NCBI GenBank assembly: GCA_021161885.1
Contig: JAGGZS010000192.1
Span: forward strand, 1 to 15,108
DNA length: 15,108 bases
Source of the DNA: a bacterium
Lineage (GTDB): Bacteria; Auribacterota; Auribacteria; Auribacterales; Auribacteraceae
Reading direction: 5' to 3'
Shown piece by piece: positions 11,501-15,108 of this stretch. A program made the position numbers and the translations under genes. The notes below the pieces were generated by a model. That model ran no database searches. It was not told where the DNA came from and was given only the letters and a program-made list of their open reading frames with translations. Every line of letters starts with the position of its first letter. Positions within the stretch are counted from its first letter, which is position 1.

Positions 11501-13064
11501 ACATATTACCGAAAATAAATTTATTATTGCTCCCCGTAAGAGGATTTTCTTCCAGCCATGAAGCCAAAGCAAGAGAATTAAAATTGTCCGCGAAATATTG
11601 TTCAGCTTTTGAGAATTTACCAAGAGCTAAAGACGCGTATTTGTTATCTTTTGATACTTCAGATACCGTTGTCTTTAAAAGGTAATAAGATACATTAGCC
11701 TCTCTTAATTTCGATACTATCCCGGACGAATGATAACCGCCTGCCACAACAATAGCTTTTTTGGCTTTTTCTTTCTGCAAAATAGATAAGGTCTTTTCAA
11801 CCATTATAGAATCGCGTTTTTCAGCGCATACATAAAAATTACGCACTACATCAAACCCGTTTTTAAGGCTGGTTAATGTATCATTATTATTTAAAACTTT
11901 ACACCCGTTAGATTTTAAAAATTTAAGGGATGTTTTATCATCGAAAAACAATGTTTTATTTTTTAACGACGCCCAATCGCCCGAGGATAATTTTAGTTCA
12001 AACCCTTTTCTTAATTTTTTAATTTCCTTACCTATTTTATATAACCTTCTTTGTTTATCATTCCGGCTGAGAACCATAAAAACATTTTCGCTAAGGCGTT
12101 GTGCTTCATTAAAAAGAAGCGAATGCTTTATTGAGTTATGCAATCTTAAATATTTCTTATATAGAACCAGTTTCTTGTAATCGTGGATATCAACGCCGAA
12201 CTTATCTGATAAATCAAAAAGATACTCAAGATAATTAAAATAAGATATTTTATCGAGCCTGAACCTCAAATTCGCCTGCAAAAAATCGGTTACTTCATTT
12301 TGCGACATTTTTTCGGTTAAAACCCTAACAACCCTCGCCCGTTCCCGTTCGACATTTTTCACTTTAAGCCGGCGTTCTAATCCGATCATTTTTCCGCAGA
12401 TATCAAGCTGGGGATAATCGGTTTTGGAAAAACAATTATTGTCTTTGGCTTTTTGTATCAACTTTAAAAAATAATCTTGAATAGAAATTTTTTTTGCCTG
12501 ATATTGCTGTTCGATCTGTTCTAAATCCTTTAATTCATCGGAGTACAATTTATTTTTCATAACCGATAAACCGTCCGCCAATTGAGCTAAAGTTTCAACT
12601 TGGGTGCCAAGCTGAAACCCTTTGAGCAAATAACCGAAATTTTCAAGATAAACCGACCGGTCTTCCATTCCCATAACCTTCAGCGGATTAGAATCGTTTA
12701 TCGCATAATATTCAACACCGTTAATCCGTCCATTTTTTAAAAAATAATCGGAAACTATTTTTTTAGTTTCCTCAGACGGGAAACAGCGCAGGTCATCGGC
12801 TGCAACCTGTCCTTGCGCGCCTTCCATGGTTATAATTTCAGCACCTTCGTATTCGGTTAAATATTTCACGGTATGATAGATACTCATCTGTGCCTGATAG
12901 TTGCAGTGGGCATCCTGAATAAGATAGATTGTATAAGGTGAGTCCGTTATGAATTTATCTTCTACGCAAGCGTATTTACCAGATAAATTATTCATATCCG
13001 CGTAAGAAAAAGAAGTCAGGAAAAAAATAAGGACAGCAGTTAGAAAATTAGTCTTTTTTAACAT
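2535..13064 (-). CDS. Giant exported mosaic protein: Tiki/ChaN-like, YvcK/CofD-like and DUF89 domains
   Basis: An uninterrupted 3,509-residue protein. Residues 1-22 form a Sec signal peptide (two lysines, hydrophobic core, SYA cleavage site). Residues about 40-470 carry QDAHCN (50-55), MEGAQG (80-85) and GGYH (442-445), a spacing that recalls the Tiki/TraB/ChaN group. Residues about 1445-1925 form a YvcK/CofD-like domain: GGTGG (1455-1459), TTFDSGG (1479-1485) and VGPGSLYTSIL from 1748. A lysine-rich stretch at about 1949-1966 leads into a long helical region with no recognised enzyme. It contains two similar segments, YFSAGLV at 2059 and YFSKGFI at 2679. Residues about 2855-3160 form a DUF89 domain with metal and phosphate motifs DNAGE (3024-3028), NDV (3057-3059) and KGQGN (3125-3129). 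The last 350 residues look alpha/beta and are unidentified. YvcK and DUF89 relatives are usually cytoplasmic, so the signal peptide is unexpected. The ribosome binding site is weak (AAGAG). The YvcK and DUF89 calls are strong, the N-terminal one tentative, and overall function unknown. Confidence 0.9.
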   Translation of the reverse strand: MLKKTNFLTAVLIFFLTSFSYADMNNLSGKYACVEDKFITDSPYTIYLIQDAHCNYQAQMSIYHTVKYLTEYEGAEIITMEGAQGQVAADDLRCFPSEETKKIVSDYFLKNGRINGVEYYAINDSNPLKVMGMEDRSVYLENFGYLLKGFQLGTQVETLAQLADGLSVMKNKLYSDELKDLEQIEQQYQAKKISIQDYFLKLIQKAKDNNCFSKTDYPQLDICGKMIGLERRLKVKNVERERARVVRVLTEKMSQNEVTDFLQANLRFRLDKISYFNYLEYLFDLSDKFGVDIHDYKKLVLYKKYLRLHNSIKHSLLFNEAQRLSENVFMVLSRNDKQRRLYKIGKEIKKLRKGFELKLSSGDWASLKNKTLFFDDKTSLKFLKSNGCKVLNNNDTLTSLKNGFDVVRNFYVCAEKRDSIMVEKTLSILQKEKAKKAIVVAGGYHSSGIVSKLREANVSYYLLKTTVSEVSKDNKYASLALGKFSKAEQYFADNFNSLALASWLEENPLTGSNNKFIFGNMFKSMMLSTLAWQMTGFDAASVTELNLPILQAIKNHLNSIALKIGYDIQVTELTRINDQVYVRLNIKGAELVYGLFAQRDILDWNELSSAGLNKSNVLDQFRFLGGSVLLITPRQYSKILSVAKQDIANKPHQVTDGIIRSLLTHEKSEKIIEVLLIRSLDGKYETDMDEIAKQITFSLQAIGLEETNEAVRDYINGAFVRFKNAGRLVVDDNNKIIFDWKTRLAASLSERVINSEQGALLAIVSEKDAIKIKDGTIKHIFLNNDIPLAVLEKFFESLDENTIKGDYEILKAGHIVYNARIMTFNGTALFAMITGRERLPELQRLSDGYSRALAEDGIPVSPADNIALVMNNITDTQKTISLAKVSRTGTVSGIVGPSLAIDIENYKNIDKAIFELSEFVKNGKIPILQTVGQFQTKYSNITKLFHSAFPLSTVGISPETQKNEFKMMLEAFLFAVDHNMPKTMKLLTNNIMDVIQGNNPRYHLIEKALSSETMVSAIDFEKADMDLIYTIYLKYLDYNPSKIDANTVNPVILSKLLKQVYVDGENITPSSAKEKVLASLTGGKYKIKLDMSEVTVEQERTLLDKIFSDTSAMDTAFKNAGLSFENTKSIRVKISRLSNQALISDFRVTVEDYRGNEHLLRLRAVDNPAFFGIFAHSINSMQIKSSEHAKLFPNIYYYTGQPVRGVKWYFAQHIEGILADRIDAYPEEFSKQEELLTKIEAAKAWFKFWKLEEEVILPENRGKIPHKSKVMLPTTLSGVVIPKDGSDAMILGIGFSMPNPPVSFFEFLTSLQSGFNLKLSEHLMVFGNAMVSVLGFEDSLLLLQEAMAELITFYQGIAFDENDVEYTTIAKLQLYIKSLRHHMNRGSVKELIDTVYGGNEIDAFNHIYKTAVKKQIDPLLLLQGQMKIWANKKPSVAEARSELKQKNPSILTVTGGTGGNSLINAIKNVEDVSVVNLVTTFDSGGQSYLWQDILDPLVGYVYSMGDKTNVAVAYLDDAKQDLMNKRLPDNIQADSISPLIPELIAPTLAKYPELKDSPEFLINFIDVVHQIDKLIEFINQKHLENPEKYRKIDLRKASLKNLFAEAVNFFAQCYDFKDGNLNIDNTIVGSYMMHTLLGLDKGLVIPISTDEGTLVARLKNPLPAEKIPGYDKKMRIDTRIDRNKIADDGTAVFGEHYIGEIGEIDEGFSKEIEYVETVTSPDDQQHKPGISEMAEAAINYPSLDVIIVGPGSLYTSILANFTVKGFVEALIKRKNEQIITYRGGQRVLIEPAARVFVVNPIYSPEDVGLSITELLLMVEKTAQIATGNPDLKFEDMFDAVVMNDPTKASDEVQAFIRKNNFKVIIPTGQDKEFMEQRGVEAYSFDMCTIEKMPTRKAGFELEYVDKLTYSADKLTLITNIFRKNIRAQKYARQINMGLGNGLNQEIKQQQVKKIIKKGKVKKLAKGGRFVKEGIKWLNMRAGQLNKRIIQETDPDLKIQMQDDLKLIEKVITLISSRDLNLFSVQPETGSKGIIIDSPSQYQFAVNIITDEKGLKNGVYFSAGLVGLVEDYIKKAEQMQLIGQHDTSVQFNTRAGASAAEALFNQLAKWIIYMENKESVAWENIRSQIKRISTDYISGKRPVYGTYLNEEIGRLVREELAENDINTPKDVIGLASSASLSDRIAVLEEKVKYAKRAVQYRDYLKRETENLTGRWGAFIYDFYSFDKAGEIVKNSQIDKIISQLGYSSLRGLVKDYATQLQEISQSFEQDLSVDTLVLWSLKLAQLESVFTPLLTEFDRYSPLVPEDQQPLYRSTRKKLFSMRIYVQSLYSHVTALQDNALMLDALNLLRSVTIEQMEESLRNLNLNAVFEQQPGLRISEDIPPDIVEINKMLSGLRDKKLEVWMNEHITKSTLTEVKKLNKNLDDFLKVLNMIMESFPHLRGIDVRAVPKDATEEERLIINALNEVKQMVEHQKMNDYSSIYYFGSALNHYYIKNLFSTLESILPEEKRAALALIRRANNLLIDLNGDYQAVQEKIYDFQRLYIQNFGRFVRYLASEDKLPGRNSFFGSAAAGGTAVEVNRIIREGEVSRIQPEDMSFNGIKNELQQAAFKLMIDSRTQPDENRQDMQAAAALFFRINSLLQSDNFRFWQVIPKDGNPSLFIDDEKHFKFASIRGNDIYFSKGFIDRINFLKSRGLTQTALKMLTEAVVHQIGLSIFSEDLDIRFDQNRADELLWQYGSYISGRAPLLSINGTRESVLHQDIVEIAKAYSQSGETDVAKIPVFRYPGDNPELRNELRKALLSDKISIDDFLETVVEHYVRMTDLGAPSELLYNSEYYHPGEVLGYVQNFPQIYGRDVLGTHSPIAEKIINESKTDEAAKQKAHKVITTLLTSPQYKPFVQSLAPHELEDMMYDILRIVTNDDDPYNTLKTEYNQKGLDALSRMDKMIDQQPDPLYAASLVAIAGNALDFADMKAHAELSKAGFSFVDEIAKILSPDQHIVKNDYKLLLDKLNAKPNQTILYAIDNAGEIITDLPLLKLLLQMGHKIVLTTRHKHTVNDVSYSDALDLFSNPQVIKYFTGKDGQLILNDDNFKIIHSGSNVTGTDLRRATPEFISEWQNADIRLLKGQGNYETLRYYPMRQDMFFLVKVKEPQATARQYAKGDVLIEYRAPNNLVRSYMVDGIDFVKEKLKLDLKQKELDDFKEFIKFYLDYLSTKIHDFSITGENNKAAEKFIEGKNFLTALRDYPQLKDTLLANIEILLDRTDTLDVLLSEFLKPAAANFENDRQALGDQFIVIDFEAVPEGDLGYLDQLLASLSDMRLDEPAVNLKWVIFSDKINSTDVMEELMRRKFYRPNMEIIGKDKLELFKNKISYESPIDGVYKMLNSESAAKEVLPSAVKVITDNKDAAEYCANEKSIVFQLDSQDKFTKISDFISGIVSIDSIIHGGKVPNLIVTDPQGGSIYTLADLSSAGQTVTADELSGKILGIKPSKPRKEKLRDFRFDRVIESAL

Positions 13065-13111
13065 TTACACACTCTTTTTTTTGTTGAATATTATAATTTT
13101 TACTATAACTA

Positions 13112-13140
13112 ATTTTATCATTTTGAGTTCATAAAGTCAA
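13112..13140 (-). promoter_or_regulatory. Sigma70-type promoter of the giant gene
   Basis: Reading on the minus strand, TTGACT (13140-13135) and TAAAAT (13117-13112) are separated by exactly 17 bases. Each box differs from consensus by one base. Transcription would start near 13105, giving a leader of about 40 bases before the ATG at 13064. The match is by eye only, but its position directly upstream of the longest gene supports it. Confidence 0.7.
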
Positions 13141-13167
13141 GCCAAACAGTTTATCAGATCGGCATAG

Positions 13168-13197
13168 CGGTAGTTAAAGAATTAACTGGACATACCG
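13168..13197. repeat. Nested inverted repeat (possible hairpin)
   Basis: An outer pair CGGTA (13168-13172) / TACCG (13193-13197) encloses an inner pair GTTAA (13173-13177) / TTAAC (13182-13186) with an AGAA loop. A six-base bulge lies on the 3' side. No T-run follows on either strand, so it does not look like an intrinsic terminator. It could be an RNA hairpin or an operator-like site upstream of the giant gene's promoter. The role is unknown. Confidence 0.35.
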
Positions 13198-13331
13198 GCA
13201 TAAAAAACACTATGATATATGTTTCGGTCTTAAATAAAAAAAATACAGTAGAGAAATTAACTTATTTTTAAGGATAGTTACATTTTTAGTGGCATACAAA
13301 ACTATTAGCTCTATGATACAAACAGATTACA

Positions 13332-13390
13332 CCTATTTAAAATAGGATTCAGAATCATGGGGTCGTCGGTTCAAATCCCGATATGTGTAT
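13332..13390 (+). pseudogene. tRNA-like 3' fragment (degenerate tRNA)
   Basis: GGTTCAAATCC at 13368-13378 is the classic T-loop signature of tRNA genes. The preceding bases (AATCATGGGGTCGTC) resemble the usual run from anticodon stem through variable loop. The T-stem is imperfect (GTCGG against CCCGA), the downstream bases do not pair with any upstream acceptor strand, and there is no convincing D-arm. Immediately upstream are two short palindromes, CCTATTT-A-AAATAGG (13332-13346) and GATTC-A-GAATC (13346-13356). I read this as a decayed or recombined 3' half of a tRNA gene, not a working tRNA. A chance match cannot be excluded. Confidence 0.35.
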
Positions 13391-13424
13391 TTTATGAAAA
13401 ATTAATACAGTCAGGTGAATTATT

Positions 13425-14087
13425 ATGGACGGTTTAATCGATTTACATATGCATACTTTTTTTAGCGATGGAGTACTGCTTCCTTCTGAACTCGTACAGC
13501 GCGCAAGGTCGGTGAACTACAAAGCTATGGCTTTGACAGACCATGCCGACAATTCAAATATTGAAAGTTTGTTGACAAAATATAATAAATTTGTTAAAGC
13601 TATTAAAGATTCTACCGATAATGACATAATAGTATTACCCGGAGTGGAACTCACACACGTAGCGCCGTCTCTAATTGACTCATGTACAAAATTTTGTCGC
13701 AAATTTGGAGCTAAGATTGTAGCCTGCCACGGTCAGACTGTAGTTGAACCTGTTCCGCAGGGGACTAACAAAGCGGCTATTTTGGCCGGAGTAGATTTTT
13801 TGGCTCATCCCGGGTTGATAACTGAAGCCGATGTGAAATTAGCCGCTGAAAAAGGGGTTTACCTTGAATTGACTTTACGCAAAGGTCATTCTCTTACTAA
13901 TGGTCATGTGGCAAAACTGGCAAAAAAGTTCGGCGCTAAATTAATCGTAAACACCGATTTCCATTCGCCGGACGATTTAATGTCAATTGAAAAAAGGAGA
14001 AACGTCGTTATCGGTGCCGGATTGGATGAATCCGATCTGAAAAAAATTATGAGTAACAGTGAACAGTTATTAGCCAAATTAACATAA
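13425..14087 (+). CDS. PHP-domain metal-dependent phosphoesterase (YcdX / histidinol-phosphatase-like)
   Basis: A 220-residue single-domain protein of the PHP (polymerase and histidinol phosphatase) superfamily. The metal ligands are all recognisable: His8 and His10 in DLHMHT, Asp15, Asp39-His40 in TDH, Glu75 in GVE, His102 in ACHG, His128 in AHPG, and Asp178 and His180 in TDFHSP. Their spacing resembles the trinuclear-zinc YcdX fold. Such enzymes hydrolyse phosphate esters in the cytoplasm. The substrate cannot be read from sequence, and with no histidine biosynthesis genes nearby a histidinol-phosphatase role is not supported. The start is set by AGGTGA at 13413-13418, six bases before the ATG. 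It is followed after 13 bases by the TPR gene, so the two probably share a transcript. Confidence 0.88.
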   Translation: MDGLIDLHMHTFFSDGVLLPSELVQRARSVNYKAMALTDHADNSNIESLLTKYNKFVKAIKDSTDNDIIVLPGVELTHVAPSLIDSCTKFCRKFGAKIVACHGQTVVEPVPQGTNKAAILAGVDFLAHPGLITEADVKLAAEKGVYLELTLRKGHSLTNGHVAKLAKKFGAKLIVNTDFHSPDDLMSIEKRRNVVIGAGLDESDLKKIMSNSEQLLAKLT

Positions 14088-14100
14088 GGAGGACGTTGTT

Positions 14101-14742
14101 GTGGCTAAAGAAAAAATAACCGAAGAGCAGCTTAAAACCGACTTTTTTCTCCAATTTGTTGGAAAAACGGTAGATTATTGCAAGAATAATAAGGAACAAG
14201 TCCAGTGGATCGCCATAGGTGTTGTTCTTGTTATTGTAGCACTTGTCAGTATTGGTCGTTATCATGATCATAAATCTAAAAAAATGCTCTTAGCCTATGA
14301 AAATGCAAATACAAAACTTGCTGTTGATGAATTTTTGGATCTTTATAAAAAAAGTAAATATTATCCTTTTGTTTTATTCAAAAAAGGAAATATTTTATAC
14401 GAAGAAAAAAATTATAAAGGCGCTGCGGAAGCTTATGATAAAATTGTCAAAGATTATTCAAGAAGTCCTATAGTCGATTTTTCTCTTTTAAATCTTGGTT
14501 ACGCTTATCAGGCATTAAAAGATTATGATAACGCGGTTAACGTATATACTAAAATGCTCAACAAGTATAAAACAAGCCCTTTTATTGGGGATGCCGTACT
14601 TAATTTGGCAAGATGTCTTATGCTGAAAAAAGATTATAAACAAGCTAAAGATTTGATAGATAATTATGTTGCCGATGAACCAAACAGCTTAATGGCTGCT
14701 GAGGCAAAAAAATTGTTGCCGGAAATAACGAGAAATTTATAA
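14101..14742 (+). CDS. Membrane-anchored tetratricopeptide repeat protein (YfgM-like)
   Basis: A 213-residue protein with a charged N-terminus, one transmembrane helix at about residues 36-52 (WIAIGVVLVIVALVSIG) and a helical C-terminal domain of about three TPR units (for example FKKGNILYEEKNYKGAAEAY and LNLGYAYQALKDYDNAVNVY). The layout fits YfgM/TPR_21-type proteins, single-pass inner-membrane proteins with a periplasmic TPR domain that aid envelope protein folding. That role is inference from the family layout. Translation starts at GTG 14101, fixed by AAGGAGGA at 14086-14093, which overlaps the stop codon of the PHP gene. This is tight operon spacing and suggests translational coupling. 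Confidence 0.85.
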   Translation: MAKEKITEEQLKTDFFLQFVGKTVDYCKNNKEQVQWIAIGVVLVIVALVSIGRYHDHKSKKMLLAYENANTKLAVDEFLDLYKKSKYYPFVLFKKGNILYEEKNYKGAAEAYDKIVKDYSRSPIVDFSLLNLGYAYQALKDYDNAVNVYTKMLNKYKTSPFIGDAVLNLARCLMLKKDYKQAKDLIDNYVADEPNSLMAAEAKKLLPEITRNL

Positions 14743-14749
14743 TTTTTTC

Positions 14750-14778
14750 TTGACATTGGTTTTAAAGAATAACATAAT
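14750..14778 (+). promoter_or_regulatory. Near-consensus sigma70 promoter after the TPR gene
   Basis: TTGACA (14750-14755, perfect -35) and CATAAT (14773-14778, one mismatch) are separated by exactly 17 bases. It begins only eight bases after the TPR stop codon. Transcription would start near 14785, about 40 bases before the ATG at 14826. It is the strongest promoter I see in the window, yet no intact long gene follows within the window. Confidence 0.7.
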
Positions 14779-14825
14779 CATTCTAATTGAGTACAAAATA
14801 GGTTCACTCATCAAAGGTAATTTTA

Positions 14826-14943
14826 ATGAGGCAAGAAAGGGGGGAAACAGCTTAAATTTTTAGCCAAAGATTACCGAATTGATGCTAAATATATAGATTT
14901 TAGAGAATTACGAAAATTAACTTGAAAGGGAACAATAATTTAA
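14826..14943 (+). pseudogene. Possible decayed 5' part of rpsR (ribosomal protein bS18)
   Basis: AAAGG at 14813-14817 precedes an ATG at 14826 by eight bases. As written, the frame is only MRQERGETA before a stop. If one G of the six-G run at 14839-14844 is skipped, the frame continues as GKQLKFLAKDYRIDAKYIDF and then RELRKLT, a TGA stop at 14923-14925, and KGTII. The IDF-REL-RKLT-(stop)-KG-I pattern resembles the bS18 core (IDYKD, LRKF, TE-GKI). The rest of bS18 is absent. So this looks like a frameshifted, truncated copy behind a good promoter. Alternatives are a short leader peptide or a chance resemblance. Confidence 0.35.
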
Positions 14944-14958
14944 TATAGTTTTATATTA
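14941..14958. repeat. AT-only hairpin
   Basis: TAATATA (14941-14947) and TATATTA (14952-14958) are a perfect seven-base inverted repeat around a GTTT loop. It lies between the bS18-like remnant and the small ORF. It has no G-C pairs and no following T-run, so termination is unlikely. In such AT-rich DNA it may be chance. Confidence 0.3.
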
Positions 14959-15026
14959 GATTAGTTGTTTTATATGCTTTTCAGGTATTTTATATAAAAG
15001 ATCTTTGAATTTTTAAGGAGGTTCTA

Positions 15027-15107
15027 ATGGAACTAACCTTACTATATAAGAATTTCACTGATGATGACAGAATTGAAATTAGAGGTGAAATACTGGTAAG
15101 TTTCTAA
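15027..15107 (+). CDS. Small 26-codon ORF with strong ribosome binding site, function unknown
   Basis: A perfect Shine-Dalgarno AAGGAGG at 15015-15021 lies five bases before the ATG. The frame encodes a 26-residue acidic peptide (MELTLLYKNFTDDDRIEIRG followed by EILVSF) and ends with TAA one base before the window edge. I do not recognise it. The strong ribosome binding site suggests real translation, either as a small protein or as the broken start of a longer gene. The preceding bS18-like remnant raises the idea of an rplI (bL9) remnant, since rpsR and rplI are usually adjacent. The resemblance is limited to the M-x-x-x-LL start and is not enough for a call. Confidence 0.35.
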   Translation: MELTLLYKNFTDDDRIEIRGEILVSF

Positions 15108-15108
15108 C

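Larger units (their letters stand above)
13141..13424. other. Gene-free interval between the giant gene and the PHP operon
   Basis: Together with 13065-13140 this is a gap of about 360 bases without a convincing coding sequence. It holds the promoter of the giant gene at its left end, an inverted repeat at 13168-13197, a tRNA-like 3' fragment at about 13332-13390, and the ribosome binding site AGGTGA (13413-13418) of the PHP gene. I found no convincing promoter for the PHP operon by eye. Confidence 0.6.

Noticed and set aside
14813..14875. Possible c-di-GMP-I-like riboswitch: GGTAAT pairs with ATTACC, and the end resembles the GGTTACCGA closing segment.
   Set aside because: The conserved internal core (GGACGCAAAGCC and tetraloop-receptor helices) is missing and the span is too short. 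The same bases are better explained by the bS18-like reading frame.

Overview
The window is about 15 kb of AT-rich bacterial chromosome. It suggests an uncultured Gram-negative lineage, and Candidatus Omnitrophica (OP3) is my best guess. I infer this from a 3,509-residue exported mosaic protein of a type I associate with that phylum, a DUF4136 envelope lipoprotein, a YfgM-like TPR membrane protein and the base composition. No marker gene proves it.

Layout. (1) 46-1707 (minus) encodes a two-domain CoA-disulfide/NADH-dependent persulfide reductase with a C-terminal rhodanese. (2) 1917-2489 (plus) encodes a DUF4136-type lipoprotein, divergent from gene 1. (3) 2535-13064 (minus) is one uninterrupted 10.5-kb gene converging on gene 2. 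It has a Sec signal peptide, a Tiki/ChaN-like N-terminal domain, a central YvcK/CofD-like domain, long helical regions with a diverged internal duplication, a DUF89 (damage-control phosphatase) domain and an unidentified alpha/beta C-terminus. A TTGACT-N17-TAAAAT promoter lies just upstream. (4) 13065-13424 is a gene-free gap holding that promoter, an inverted repeat and a tRNA-like 3' fragment. (5) 13425-14087 and 14101-14742 (plus) form a two-gene operon: a PHP-family phosphoesterase and a membrane-anchored TPR protein. (6) 14743-15108 contains a near-consensus promoter followed by what looks like a decayed, frameshifted start of ribosomal protein bS18, then a 26-codon ORF with a strong ribosome binding site at the window edge.

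How the genes fit together. No single pathway joins them. The lipoprotein, giant protein and TPR protein all carry export or membrane signals, so the window leans towards cell-envelope functions. The giant gene is the notable item. It combines two families normally found in the cytoplasm (YvcK/CofD and DUF89, both acting on phosphorylated or nucleotide-linked metabolites) behind an export signal, in a combination I do not recognise as a described system. Fragments related to translation (tRNA-like, bS18-like) flank the PHP-TPR operon and suggest past rearrangement.
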